From positions 1 to 58,889 of IMG/VR virus record IMGVR_UViG_3300022845_000004: a stretch of DNA of 58,889 bases. One strand, given 5' to 3'. Made by a program: the position numbers and the translations under genes. Numbering within the stretch: position 1 is the first letter of the stretch; every line of letters begins with the position of its first letter. Of the stretch, positions 18,506 through 27,924 are shown in pieces. The notes under the pieces were generated by a model that saw nothing but the letters and a program-made list of their open reading frames with translations, made no database searches and had not been told where the DNA came from. This DNA comes from a virus.

Positions 18506-21500
18506 TTAGGATAGATAATCCAGTCCCTTAAACAAATGATAAGACAACATAGTTTCCAAAATACCCTGATCACCTAACCATTTAGGACCAACCGATGATA
18601 ATACGGGTGATATATTGGTGTTGGGATTATTCCAGTCTATAATATTACTAGTATAACTTTGATTTTTCCAACAATCAATTGCCGGAAAAAATTCGTAACT
18701 ACCCCTCCAATAATCGGCATCTAGTCCTATGGATGTTGCTAATAATTGGATGCTATAAACAGTGTCACCATATATCGGACCAGTTGGTAATACGCGATAC
18801 TGATTTAGGGGTTTAGTTTTGAGAATCATCAAGTCACCCGCAGTAACCATATAAGTTGTCGTGTTGATGGGATCTGAATTTCTAATCAATTTTGGAATAT
18901 CCAATTCTAGATCTGTTAGAGATCCCCATAAAATGCTTTCATTGATGCTTGCCAAATCAATCAATCTTTTGATATTGCTTGGATAATTCAATCGAAAATC
19001 ATCTGTGTTAATATCGACCAAACCGGAAAGATCATATAAAGAATCTACGTTGCATGTATCAATATCAGTTTTGTTGTATAAGAAATTTGCAATTCGTTCG
19101 TAAGAATTTAGCCCCAGTCCATCTAGATCATCGGATTTACCAAATATACTAGTTAAGAAATCGTCGAATAAAAATTCGCCATTGTTCAACGTAGGGATGA
19201 ATGCCATAGATTTCATATAGCCAGCCATATCAAAATCTTCATTGATTTTAAAAACCGAATATGGATTATCGTTATAATAATTTAATGATATAGATTCTCC
19301 AGCAACCTTGACGGATGATGTGCTGTTAAAATATGACAATTTCTCTGCACCATATTTATTGATCCATCTAAACCCAGACCAGTCACCCTGAGCTTGTAAA
19401 GATTTGCCAATAGGGTTGTATTCGGTGTAGGTTGGTCCGAAGGACTCTCCAATATAATAACCCATACCTTGGGGGTTTATGGTGAATCTATCCTTATATT
19501 CAGAAGTTATTTGGTCTAAGACATATATTTGATTTTCGATGCTATTAATAACGTATACAAATCCACGATAATCTGTACAAATACCGTTAAATACCGTGTC
19601 GTCGGTATTTTTATTTTTATCGAACCAATAATCAGGAGTATATGGATATACATCACGAGAAGAAAGATTTATAACCGTGAAGGATGAGTTTTGATTATCA
19701 ATTTTACCCACTTTATCATAATCGAAAGTAAACCAAAAATTCTGTTGAGCATCGATGGTTGCGTGGTTGGGTTGTCGGATTCCTCCAAAAGAACTTAAAA
19801 GAGTCCCGTTAGAATTTCTCTTTTCAACTTTTCCAAAATCTCCCCAAATTAAGTCACTGTGCAATGTCCAAACGTTATCATATTTATCGCAAACAACTTC
19901 TTGTGGACATGCGCAAGTTGGAAAGCTGATTGTGTTTAGCAATGCGCCCAGTTTAGAATATTTGATAAGGAATCCACTAGCAAAATACGAATAGGTAACC
20001 CATACATTATCATCAAAATCACTATCGATTCCGGTAGGCTCTATGAAATTATTATCGCCCGACTCATTAGGGGATGAATTGTTCACTTGTGTATCGGAAA
20101 ACCAAATCGGATTGATGTTAGGAGGTATGGCATAGCCAGTTTGTGATAATGGGGTTACGGCGAATAGAAAGTTTCCTATACTGTCAAATTTTAAGGTAGA
20201 AACTGTATCGTATAAAGTAACCCATATATTTTTATCGCTATCCAGAACCATAGATGCTGGTGATACTTGTTTATCGACCAACCACCCAAGATTGTTTTTT
20301 GATACGACATCGTTTAGGTTGATAGAGCACAACATGTCCCCATGTGTAGAGTATTTGTAGATGTAATTTTTCTCAGAATCTGCCGCCCAAACATGATAAT
20401 CAGGGAATGGGGTCACTGCCATGCTATAAACGCCGTGGAAGCCTGTTACGGCCATAGAAAGGTTAGTATAATCAGATGATTCGACTACTGGTATGTCAAA
20501 CGCGAACGTCTGTGCCTTATTCATGTTTAACCCAGATACAGCCGATAGGTTAGCCTGATAGAAATATTGAGCGGTGTGTAATGTTTTTGATTCTGGATTG
20601 GAAACCCATAAAATAGGATATACATATAAACTACTCAATGTAGGTATTGGAATATCTGCTGATGCCGTGATGAAACAATTTGTTCCTGATAATGAATTAG
20701 TATCAAATTGTCCTTTATAATAACCCGGAATTTTATACCTAGTGGCATCATATAAATTTAAACTAGTATCGGATGGTGTAAAGACTGTATTGATATTAGA
20801 AACTTGAACAATTATAGGAATTTTTATATCAATAATCGGAATATCTTTGATAAAATATTCCAGTGGTCGATATAATTGAGATGCACCATTTCCATCAATC
20901 CACTCATCGGTGAAATCCTTAGATGGTATAGAATTAACAATTACCGGGGTATGAACATCAACCCATTTTGGGTTGACATGGTAAGATATTCCATTCTCGG
21001 TAATTTTAAGTTTTTCCGGAGGCCGTGGTTGAATGTTGTATGGGAATATCGCAACACTATTACTATTTGAATACCCATAAACAGACAATCCGGTTTTTAC
21101 ATAATCATCCTTGGTAGGAACTTTATCAGATCGAAGTGTGGCTATAAGAGTTGTGAACTGATCCTTTGCTATAGACAAATCAAAATTGTATATATCATCA
21201 ATAAAGTAAAATTCTGCCGATCCAGAAACACCAACAACCGTACCATCAGAAACTTGGTTACCATAATCATCAATTTTTAAAATTGTGTCGGTTGTTTTAA
21301 TGCTATCTATGATGTTTCCAGCAAGATCTAAAAATCTCCATTCTGGTCGTAAAAACCCCCACTTAGATTCTATCTCTTGATGTTTGTATGATCTAGAAAA
21401 CATTGTTGACAGATCGATAAAATGATCTTCCGTGGTTTTTGATGTAATGTTGATTTTGAAAGGATATCGGTTATAATGACCAGCGAATGCTGGTGGTGGA

Positions 21501-21778
21501 ACAAAATCAAACCGGATAGACTCATCTATATATGGGTTGATTTGGATTGTTTTTGTTGCCGATACGATTCCTGTATTAGTATATACAAAAACTATCGGGT
21601 TATAAACTCCCTCATGTTGATATCTATGACTCGCCGAAAATCCTGTGAACCATTTACCATCATCAAAAATATAATTGACGGATAATACAGCACTCAAAGG
21701 AGTAGGAGATACGGAGAAGAAAAATTCGGTTGCCTTCTCATAACCCCTTACTTTGTCTATATTGAAATTAATATCCAT
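18506..21778 (-). CDS. baseplate-associated PKD and beta-propeller protein
   Basis: 1090 residues. Residues ~20-85 form a PKD domain (VNYIFDDGKWFTGF, HRYQHEGVYNPIVFVYT). Residues ~440-770 contain NHL/SMP-like blades, each with a D-x-x-x-N-x-W core (DSDKNIWVTLYD, DSDFDDNVWVTY, CDKYDNVWTLHS, IDAQQNFWFTF). The C-terminal ~300 residues are helical and mixed, with no fold I recognise. It begins 3 nt after the gp6 stop, the position occupied by baseplate wedge gp7 in T4, so a gp7-position wedge or fibre-bearing protein is plausible but not shown by motifs. Confidence 0.7.
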   Translation of the reverse strand: MDINFNIDKVRGYEKATEFFFSVSPTPLSAVLSVNYIFDDGKWFTGFSASHRYQHEGVYNPIVFVYTNTGIVSATKTIQINPYIDESIRFDFVPPPAFAGHYNRYPFKINITSKTTEDHFIDLSTMFSRSYKHQEIESKWGFLRPEWRFLDLAGNIIDSIKTTDTILKIDDYGNQVSDGTVVGVSGSAEFYFIDDIYNFDLSIAKDQFTTLIATLRSDKVPTKDDYVKTGLSVYGYSNSNSVAIFPYNIQPRPPEKLKITENGISYHVNPKWVDVHTPVIVNSIPSKDFTDEWIDGNGASQLYRPLEYFIKDIPIIDIKIPIIVQVSNINTVFTPSDTSLNLYDATRYKIPGYYKGQFDTNSLSGTNCFITASADIPIPTLSSLYVYPILWVSNPESKTLHTAQYFYQANLSAVSGLNMNKAQTFAFDIPVVESSDYTNLSMAVTGFHGVYSMAVTPFPDYHVWAADSEKNYIYKYSTHGDMLCSINLNDVVSKNNLGWLVDKQVSPASMVLDSDKNIWVTLYDTVSTLKFDSIGNFLFAVTPLSQTGYAIPPNINPIWFSDTQVNNSSPNESGDNNFIEPTGIDSDFDDNVWVTYSYFASGFLIKYSKLGALLNTISFPTCACPQEVVCDKYDNVWTLHSDLIWGDFGKVEKRNSNGTLLSSFGGIRQPNHATIDAQQNFWFTFDYDKVGKIDNQNSSFTVINLSSRDVYPYTPDYWFDKNKNTDDTVFNGICTDYRGFVYVINSIENQIYVLDQITSEYKDRFTINPQGMGYYIGESFGPTYTEYNPIGKSLQAQGDWSGFRWINKYGAEKLSYFNSTSSVKVAGESISLNYYNDNPYSVFKINEDFDMAGYMKSMAFIPTLNNGEFLFDDFLTSIFGKSDDLDGLGLNSYERIANFLYNKTDIDTCNVDSLYDLSGLVDINTDDFRLNYPSNIKRLIDLASINESILWGSLTDLELDIPKLIRNSDPINTTTYMVTAGDLMILKTKPLNQYRVLPTGPIYGDTVYSIQLLATSIGLDADYWRGSYEFFPAIDCWKNQSYTSNIIDWNNPNTNISPVLSSVGPKWLGDQGILETMLSYHLFKGLDYLS

Positions 21779-21781
21779 CGA

Positions 21782-23569
21782 TTAAAATTCAGATGATTTA
21801 ATGAATCCGGTATTTTCAACAACATTAATACGATCTGATATATTATCAATATCATTAAAAATAGGAAATTGGAATAATTCCAAGTTTACATTTTGACTAT
21901 AAGTTTTGGCATCTAATTCTGGGTATACAGAATTCCATATCATAAATGATATACCGTCAATTTGAACATCGGAGTCGGTTCTGGTTGTTTTGATAGATTC
22001 AACACCATCTATATTTAAAAGAGTTGAATTTAATTCGTATATATTTATTTTCTGACCCAAAGTGTTTCCAGAGCGAGAAAAAAATGTTTTAAAGGTTTTT
22101 ACAATGTCTGATTGAATAGCAGATGATGCTCGTCGTGTGTTATTTTTTTTATATACATATATCTTAGTATTGCCTAAATCGGTTACAGATGTTTTGGTTG
22201 TCGGTAGATAAAAATCAATATACATGTATACCGGATCGGCTGGAACAACGTTAGATGTTAAAATTTTAATACCATCCAAAGAATTTAATATAATAGATTT
22301 CTGACTGGTTGTTAAATATTCCAGATTTGTATTTTTAGGAACCATATAAATATATACATTGTTGAAATTACAACTTGTTGCAAAGTTTATTTGGTTATAT
22401 AAAATCGATTTTTCTAACTGTGGAGTATCTAACCCAATATCGTATAGATATTTGATATGCGATTCTAAATATTCGTTATTATTCAACACTTGCAAATCTG
22501 TTAAAATGTTAGAAAAATTATTCCTAATATATGTGTCGAAATCGGAGGAAGTGACTAATCTGTTTTGGGTTCTGAACACTTTTGGGGCATTTTTTCTAAT
22601 ACTGTCAACACTTTCTTCTTCGGTGTAATCGGATGATGTGAATTCATTATCCAATATCACATATCTCAAAGAATCGTTAGATAGATATGTCCCAAAATTA
22701 GTTTTTGTGTCATCGAGCACATTAGAAAAACTATTTGTGTTGTATGCAATTAAATAACTATCCAACAAAGAGTTCGGTCCGATGTTGCTAGAGTTTATAT
22801 TTATTTTAAGATACACGATATACACCAAATCATTAGTGTTAATCCTTTTTCCGTTGATGTCATCGCCAAATTTGATTTCGTAATTTTTATTTTGATTATA
22901 TCGAACTTCGTAACATTTATCCGAAGTTGTTTTGGTAAATAATTCATTAACTCTTTCCCACTTGCTCCAGTTTGTTGAGTTTTCAGGTTTTACATAAACA
23001 TCTATACCAAAATGATCTACGGCATTATCATTTGTTGAAATATAAACAACCTCGTTATCAACTCCGGTTGCTGTATATATCGGATATTCCGTGTAAAGTC
23101 CTTGTTTTAATACATGTTTATTATCTAAATCAGTTATGGATTCTTCGCCATTTAATACCTTTGTGAATGACACATCTTCCGTGAAAGAAAATGGTGTATT
23201 ACCTACTAACATGTAGGTGTATCTAGGAATTGTGTAATTTCCACTATTTAAAGTGTTAGTTGTTATTTTTATAGGAGCACTTTGTCCAACCTTTCCGATT
23301 GGTTTATAGTTCAACACTTTTATAATTCTGTTCATGTTTTCATATAACTGTGCTTCTGAAAACATACTCTCGGATGAGGTTTTGTTTAGGTAATATAAAA
23401 GTGTTGAATATGAATATGAAATCACATCAATCAGTGCAGAAAGATTGGACCCTTGATAATTTTGATCGGTAAATACACCGTCTTTATTCAATCTATCAAC
23501 TATAACATCTCTAAGACTCGTACCATCAAATGTTAAATATGAATTTTTGTTTAATAAATTATCAGCCAT
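21782..23569 (-). CDS. 6: baseplate wedge protein gp6-like (baseplate J family)
   Basis: 595 residues, close to T4 gp6 (660). The N-terminus (YLTFDGTSLRDVIVDRL, QNYQGSNLSALIDVISYSYS) matches the helical start seen in gp6-like wedge proteins. The middle holds typical baseplate-J elements such as YEVRYNQNKNYEIKFGDDIN. The C-terminal INIYELNSTLLNIDGVESIK is also characteristic. In T4 the gp6 dimers form the wedge ring around the hub. It follows gp25 by 14 nt. GTAAATA ends 5 nt before the ATG. Confidence 0.85.
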   Translation of the reverse strand: MADNLLNKNSYLTFDGTSLRDVIVDRLNKDGVFTDQNYQGSNLSALIDVISYSYSTLLYYLNKTSSESMFSEAQLYENMNRIIKVLNYKPIGKVGQSAPIKITTNTLNSGNYTIPRYTYMLVGNTPFSFTEDVSFTKVLNGEESITDLDNKHVLKQGLYTEYPIYTATGVDNEVVYISTNDNAVDHFGIDVYVKPENSTNWSKWERVNELFTKTTSDKCYEVRYNQNKNYEIKFGDDINGKRINTNDLVYIVYLKININSSNIGPNSLLDSYLIAYNTNSFSNVLDDTKTNFGTYLSNDSLRYVILDNEFTSSDYTEEESVDSIRKNAPKVFRTQNRLVTSSDFDTYIRNNFSNILTDLQVLNNNEYLESHIKYLYDIGLDTPQLEKSILYNQINFATSCNFNNVYIYMVPKNTNLEYLTTSQKSIILNSLDGIKILTSNVVPADPVYMYIDFYLPTTKTSVTDLGNTKIYVYKKNNTRRASSAIQSDIVKTFKTFFSRSGNTLGQKINIYELNSTLLNIDGVESIKTTRTDSDVQIDGISFMIWNSVYPELDAKTYSQNVNLELFQFPIFNDIDNISDRINVVENTGFIKSSEF

Positions 23570-23574
23570 ATAAA

Positions 23575-23581
23575 TATTTAC
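23575..23581 (-). promoter_or_regulatory. late-like promoter GTAAATA
   Basis: GTAAATA ends 5 nt before the gp6 ATG; first base departs from the common form. Confidence 0.45.
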
Positions 23582-23583
23582 CC

Positions 23584-24090
23584 TTAGACAATAATTTGTC
23601 CGTTATTAGTTACCGATAAATTCACCACATGTTTAGTTTTAAGTTTTAAAAAGCGGTAGTGGACCAGTATATCATAACGATTATCATCTGGTTTTGGTCT
23701 AACTTGCACCTTGTCAACCCCAATACGAGGTTCGAACATCTGTAAATTTGTGAGGATCGTATTTCCTATTACATTAGCAACAAAATCATCAACACGTTCA
23801 AATAAAAACTGATCTAGTGACGACCCAAACTCGGGAGTTAGCAATTTTTGACCTTTTCGAGTATTAAATATATTTCTAATTGAGTTTTTAATGGCGTCAT
23901 AATCGTTATCAACCTTTATATCACCAGAAGATTTTGGATGTGCGCCCATACCAACATTTTTTTGTAGTTCTAAATCTAGATGAATATCTGTGTATACGTG
24001 GGCGTCTTTAGTGGTCCCAGTAATTACAGTTTCTCTGGTTTTATTGACCTCTCTAGGCTTTGTAATTGTGTTTAATCGAATTGTTGCCAT
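23584..24090 (-). CDS. 25: baseplate wedge protein gp25-like
   Basis: 168 residues from ATG 24090. That start is preferred over ATG 24117 because ATAAATA (24102-24108) lies between them, 11 nt before 24090. The gp25/GPW family core is clear: AIKNSIRNIFNTRKGQKLLT then PEFGSSLDQFLFERVDD. This small protein joins gp6 in the wedge and is among the most conserved parts of contractile injection machines. It directly precedes gp6. Confidence 0.88.
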   Translation of the reverse strand: MATIRLNTITKPREVNKTRETVITGTTKDAHVYTDIHLDLELQKNVGMGAHPKSSGDIKVDNDYDAIKNSIRNIFNTRKGQKLLTPEFGSSLDQFLFERVDDFVANVIGNTILTNLQMFEPRIGVDKVQVRPKPDDNRYDILVHYRFLKLKTKHVVNLSVTNNGQIIV

Positions 24091-24095
24091 GCTTG

Positions 24096-24103
24096 TATAA
24101 GTA
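24096..24103 (+). promoter_or_regulatory. late promoter TATAAGTA, plus-strand arm
   Basis: TATAAGTA ends 14 nt before ATG 24118. It overlaps the minus-strand element by 2 bp, giving a nearly palindromic divergent promoter. Confidence 0.6.
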
Positions 24104-24108
24104 TTTAT
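24102..24108 (-). promoter_or_regulatory. late promoter ATAAATA, minus-strand arm
   Basis: ATAAATA ends 11 nt before the gp25 ATG (24090). Partner of the divergent plus-strand element. Confidence 0.6.
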
Positions 24109-24117
24109 TACAAACAT

Positions 24118-24690
24118 ATGATTAATAAGTTCAATAAATTTAATTCGGTTTACGAATCGGCTTTGGGGAAAATCGTCAAAGAAGAAAACGCCATAGATTC
24201 GAAAGTTTATTCGAATGGGTTGAAAATCGGTTCTAATATCCGTCTAAAACCTAGTTTTTTCTCAAAATCTGAAAGTATCGAGAATATCCCATCCGAACAG
24301 TTGGATAGATTAAAGGTTTTAAACAATACAAAGTTTGAAAAAGGTGTTCAGCATTTTTTCAAAGTCCGAACAGATAATAGAACCACTGTTGGTCCTAATG
24401 TTAAAAGCGCGAACGATCTAAACTCTAATAACAAGGAATTTGGTGTTATTTCGGTTGCTTATAAAGATGATCCATCATATAAATTTATGCTTTCGGGTAA
24501 CGATCTTCGTCATATCGAAATTATCGATTTTGGAAACGATCTTCCGCCGATATTGAGTCCTGAAAATCCTTATTCTTACCCAGACTCTGAAAGAGGGAAA
24601 CCAACCCCTGTAAATGATACTCAATTTGTTGGTCTAGGAAATTCTCCGACGACTCGATCTCTGCCTACTAAGAACACCAAGCTCCGATAA
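24118..24690 (+). CDS. late protein, candidate internal head protein
   Basis: 190 residues, not recognised. The N-terminus MINKFNKFNSVYESALGKIV fits a pattern (KF...F/Y..xL...E) shared by several late proteins in this window and reminiscent of T4 capsid-targeting sequences. LGKIVKEENA has a Glu that could be cut by the gp21-type protease. The middle is compact (EFGVISVAYKDDPSYKFMLS); the last 45 residues are Pro/Ser/Thr-rich and likely disordered. It is alone on the plus strand between minus-strand operons, under its own late promoter. Confidence 0.6.
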   Translation: MINKFNKFNSVYESALGKIVKEENAIDSKVYSNGLKIGSNIRLKPSFFSKSESIENIPSEQLDRLKVLNNTKFEKGVQHFFKVRTDNRTTVGPNVKSANDLNSNNKEFGVISVAYKDDPSYKFMLSGNDLRHIEIIDFGNDLPPILSPENPYSYPDSERGKPTPVNDTQFVGLGNSPTTRSLPTKNTKLR

Positions 24691-24692
24691 GA

Positions 24693-25619
24693 TCATTTCA
24701 AAATTTTCTCTGCACTGATAAGAAAGCAGTAAAAGTTGATTTCATGGTCAATTACGAAATTGTCTCGATAGGTAAACTCACCCAATTCCAATAATAGTTC
24801 TTTTTTCTTGGCATCTGCGATGGGATCATCGTAAATGATGTTAAAAAGAGATTTATATAGGTTTTGATAATCCGAATTAAACTCAGATTCGCCTTGGATT
24901 ATGCATTTTCGGAGTTTTAACACACTATCACATGTTTTGAGTTGTGTCCATAGAATTTTTGTAAAATTATCGGCTATATCTCCTTTTACCAGAACCAATT
25001 TTCCTGTCACTGATGACATTTGAAGATCGTTGATGGTTCTTCGCATATCGGGGAATCTATCCTTGACAAAATTGATCAGTTCCGGTAGATTATCACCAAT
25101 ATCGATGTTTTCCTCTTTTAATATCTTAATACATCGTTGAATACACCCCTTTAAATCTGGTTTTAGATTGAAAATGATGCATCTGGACCTGATGGGTTCG
25201 ATGATTTTTGAAAATTGGTTTGCGGTGAGGATAAAACGAGTCGTTTCATTATATTCCTCCATCACACTTCGAAGTCCTCGCATCGCTGTTGGTGACATAC
25301 CATCACATTCGTCGAGTAAAATCACTTTTCTTTGTCCATCAAATGACCTCGTTTGAGCAAATGTCATAACCTTAGTCCGAATGGCATCAATACCACTCTC
25401 ATCACTAGCATTGATATATAGCGATTGGCATCCCAAAACTGCCTTTATGAGCACTTTGGCTGTTGTAGTCTTTCCTATCCCCGCTCTACCATGAAAAAGC
25501 AAATGTGGGATATCCGTGGATAGTCTTTCTAGATGGGTTCTAACATCATCAGTCAGAACAATTTCATCAATTTTAGTCGGTCTCCACTTTTCAACCCAAA
25601 GTTTATCATAATGATTCAT
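24693..25619 (-). CDS. 44: clamp loader large subunit gp44-like AAA+ ATPase
   Basis: 308 residues (T4 gp44: 319). An RFC-type AAA+ module: WVEKWRPTKIDEIVL at the N-terminus, Walker A GRAGIGKTT (44-52), Walker B ILLDECDG, sensor-1 FILTANQ and the arginine-finger RSRC. The protein loads the sliding clamp for the replicative polymerase together with gp62; a gp62-like gene lies at 42782-43180. It lacks the late element; instead TTGATA-N16-TACATT lies 6 nt upstream of the ATG, fitting early or middle expression. Confidence 0.92.
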   Translation of the reverse strand: MNHYDKLWVEKWRPTKIDEIVLTDDVRTHLERLSTDIPHLLFHGRAGIGKTTTAKVLIKAVLGCQSLYINASDESGIDAIRTKVMTFAQTRSFDGQRKVILLDECDGMSPTAMRGLRSVMEEYNETTRFILTANQFSKIIEPIRSRCIIFNLKPDLKGCIQRCIKILKEENIDIGDNLPELINFVKDRFPDMRRTINDLQMSSVTGKLVLVKGDIADNFTKILWTQLKTCDSVLKLRKCIIQGESEFNSDYQNLYKSLFNIIYDDPIADAKKKELLLELGEFTYRDNFVIDHEINFYCFLISAEKILK

Positions 25620-25625
25620 TGGATG

Positions 25626-25653
25626 AATGTATCATATATTAACCATTTATCAA
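25626..25653 (-). promoter_or_regulatory. sigma70-like promoter for gp44
   Basis: TTGATA, 16-nt spacer, TACATT, then 6 nt to the ATG, so the transcript would start at or next to the start codon. Confidence 0.45.
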
Positions 25654-25803
25654 GTCTTTTCCCGCAAATTGTGGGGGAACCATGTTTTGCTCATTTGTCT
25701 GTGTTCTAACACCGCTATTTTGAGCCAACCAATTTAAAAGAGATTGAACATGTTCTGTAGATATCTGATATTGGCCGTAGCCTTGTATAATTACCGTTGT
25801 CAT
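25639..25803 (-). CDS. small late protein
   Basis: 54 residues from ATG 25803, chosen over ATG 25821 because ATAAATA (25812-25818) lies between the two, 8 nt before 25803. Sequence begins MTTVIIQGYGQYQISTEHVQ, then a Gln/Asn-rich tail. Not recognised. It sits between the small terminase gene and gp44, divergent from the former. Confidence 0.55.
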   Translation of the reverse strand: MTTVIIQGYGQYQISTEHVQSLLNWLAQNSGVRTQTNEQNMVPPQFAGKDLING

Positions 25804-25811
25804 ATTAAAAC

Positions 25812-25818
25812 TATTTAT
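25812..25818 (-). promoter_or_regulatory. late promoter ATAAATA
   Basis: Ends 8 nt before ATG 25803 and fixes the start of that small gene. Confidence 0.6.
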
Positions 25819-25875
25819 CAACTATTTTCAAATATCAATAAAATATATCTAAAGGTGATAAATGTATAGTATAAG

Positions 25876-25882
25876 ATAAATA
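25876..25882 (+). promoter_or_regulatory. late promoter ATAAATA
   Basis: Ends 8 nt before ATG 25891 of the terminase small subunit gene. Confidence 0.6.
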
Positions 25883-25890
25883 TTTAATAT

Positions 25891-26379
25891 ATGCAAGAAA
25901 ATTCCGAAATTGATGATATTGTAGCTGAATTAAAGGCTGGTGCTGCCCCTTCGCATGAGTTTCCTACAAAAATTACAATACCCGAATTAACCGATGAGAA
26001 TGTTGGTGTGTATATTTACACCAGATCCGCCGAAATGATCGAATTAGGTATGGCATCGATACGAAGTATGCAGACATTGATAGCCACAGCAGCAGATCCT
26101 AAAGAAATTAGCGCATATGCTCAACTTATATCAACCATTTCCAAATCGATAGATAATTTAAATAAGATTTATCTGCAAGAGAAACAATCTAAAAACAACA
26201 TCGAGATGAAAAAAATTGAAGCAGAAGGTCGTAACAAGAACCCACTTCTTGGAAATTCGGTGGGTCAACAAAACAACCAAATATTTGTAGGTTCTAGAGA
26301 CGATGCGATAAAAATGATGAACGGTCCTAAAAAAATCGAGTTAGAAGATAATGATATTATCGAAGCTAATGTTGGATAA
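25891..26379 (+). CDS. 16: terminase small subunit gp16-like
   Basis: 162 residues, nearly the length of T4 gp16 (164). A central pair of helices (MIELGMASIRSMQTLIATAA; AQLISTISKSIDNLNKIYLQ) corresponds to the oligomerisation core, and the C-terminal NNQIFVGSRDDAIKMM parallels the NATVFMGS segment of T4 gp16. The protein regulates DNA packaging by gp17 and recognises DNA for cutting. No gp17 follows in this window: the next gene is a convergent homing endonuclease, which may mark a rearrangement. Confidence 0.72.
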   Translation: MQENSEIDDIVAELKAGAAPSHEFPTKITIPELTDENVGVYIYTRSAEMIELGMASIRSMQTLIATAADPKEISAYAQLISTISKSIDNLNKIYLQEKQSKNNIEMKKIEAEGRNKNPLLGNSVGQQNNQIFVGSRDDAIKMMNGPKKIELEDNDIIEANVG

Positions 26380-26386
26380 CAATCTT

Positions 26387-27838
26387 TTAAATTGGAAATA
26401 TTTTCTCGAATTTAAGATGTCCACAATCCCATATTCTATCGAGTCCGTTCAATTGCATATTCTCCCATTCGGTTAAAGTTTCATCATATATTTTTAATTT
26501 ATTTTTGATGATATCTTTTCGATAGCCGTATCTATGTTTTCGTTCGTTTCCAATAATATACCAATATCCCGGTAAGGTCGATCCAATAGATTGAAATCCC
26601 ATATTGATATATACGTTACCTTTAGACCATCGCTTATCAGCATAAGTTATGATTTTTTTGGGTGATCTTGTTCTTTCAAAGAATTTTAACATTTTCGATG
26701 CGGCACCAATGATTGAGAAATTAGAAACCGAACAAAATCTTACCAATTCCCATTCATTTTCTGTTTGATTGTAACCGAGAGCTATCCGTTTGGGTGAAAA
26801 AGTCATAACCGATACTAAACGATTTTTATAAAAAAGGCCAATGAATACATTCGATTTATCATTCCCCTGTATATGATATTTTTGTAAAAATTTATTTTTG
26901 ACATCTTTAGATATTTCCTTAATGATACATTTTCTGGCATAAATTTTTCTTGTGAAGTGACCTAAAATATTTTTAAGTCTCGTTTTCACAATTTTTTGTT
27001 TATTCACCCATTCATCTTCAAATATATGGATTAACCGATAACCTAGATTTTCTGCTAATTTAGATTTTTGATAATGGTAAAATTTGGATTTTTTTCCAGA
27101 CATTTCCGAGTGCCAATACAAACCATCTAATTCAATTGCGATATTCTTATCTGGGATTACAACATCCAATTCCATCGGTTTTATGATTTCTCTATCTTGC
27201 TCTATTATATTATGTTCGTATTTTTTTATATACTGGATTAATTCGTTTTCGATTATAGACTGTCCCTTAGTTTCGATTTTTGGTAAACATACGAAGCATC
27301 TCGGAATTTTTCCATCATCCAAATCACTAGTAAATTCGTTATTACATATAGAACATTTAAATGGATATTTGTTCTGCACCCCATCGTAATCGGTTATATC
27401 AAAAAGGGGAATTATCGATTTTAATCGATCTGAGTTTTTCAATTTCGTATAAAATTTATCTAACAACTTTCTTTTAATAGTCTCTTTAACATGTGGTCGA
27501 GATTTTTTCACCCCTTCCGAAATTTTCTTCCTAATTTCTATATTTTTTGATGGATTATCGGTTCCATATTTATCAATAAAATTTTCTTTCGTTCTTTGTT
27601 GGATTTCTAGATTTTGAGCAGCATATCGAACACCATATTTTTTAAGATTCGTTTCTTCCTTTTTAATTTTTATTTCACATGATTTGGATGGATTATCTAC
27701 ACCATAACGTGATATATATGCCATTTTCTTCTTATCTTGAACTTCTTTGGATCGGTTCGAATGTCCTAAAATATATGTATTTTTGTGATTTTTTAGGGGT
27801 TCACCACAACCACATTTACAATATTTATTTTCGTTCAT
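26387..27838 (-). CDS. free-standing homing endonuclease, Vsr-like core
   Basis: 483 residues. The N-terminal third has a Cys cluster (YCKCGCGEPL) and repeated NUMOD-like units (RYGVDNPSKS, KYGTDNPSKN, KKYGVRYAAQN). A CSIC ... CFVC zinc-type pair follows (~160-185). The nuclease core is ELDVVIPDKNIAIELDGLYW with HSE and later FEDEW, the layout of Vsr-like (EDxHD) homing endonucleases. A C-terminal GNAT-like region (NVFIGLFYKNRLVSVMTFSP) is visible. Such selfish genes sit between core genes and spread by cutting alleles that lack them. It has no late promoter. Confidence 0.75.
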   Translation of the reverse strand: MNENKYCKCGCGEPLKNHKNTYILGHSNRSKEVQDKKKMAYISRYGVDNPSKSCEIKIKKEETNLKKYGVRYAAQNLEIQQRTKENFIDKYGTDNPSKNIEIRKKISEGVKKSRPHVKETIKRKLLDKFYTKLKNSDRLKSIIPLFDITDYDGVQNKYPFKCSICNNEFTSDLDDGKIPRCFVCLPKIETKGQSIIENELIQYIKKYEHNIIEQDREIIKPMELDVVIPDKNIAIELDGLYWHSEMSGKKSKFYHYQKSKLAENLGYRLIHIFEDEWVNKQKIVKTRLKNILGHFTRKIYARKCIIKEISKDVKNKFLQKYHIQGNDKSNVFIGLFYKNRLVSVMTFSPKRIALGYNQTENEWELVRFCSVSNFSIIGAASKMLKFFERTRSPKKIITYADKRWSKGNVYINMGFQSIGSTLPGYWYIIGNERKHRYGYRKDIIKNKLKIYDETLTEWENMQLNGLDRIWDCGHLKFEKIFPI

Positions 27839-27890
27839 TTAATATAATTAACACTGTCGGTGTCGTAAATCAAATTTATTTTTTAAAATG

Positions 27891-27924
27891 AGAAAGCCCA
27901 CTACCTTACGATAGTGGGCTTTCT
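27891..27924 (-). terminator. strong hairpin terminator after the major capsid gene
   Basis: Perfect 13-bp inverted repeat AGAAAGCCCACTA / TAGTGGGCTTTCT around an 8-nt loop, 26 nt past the capsid-protein stop, followed on the minus strand by a T-rich stretch. It is the clearest terminator in the window and isolates the highly expressed capsid operon from the homing endonuclease. Confidence 0.85.

Noticed and set aside
24091-24117. gp25 start at ATG 24117
   Set aside because: The first nine codons overlap the divergent promoter pair; ATAAATA 11 nt before 24090 and a normal gp25 length favour 24090.
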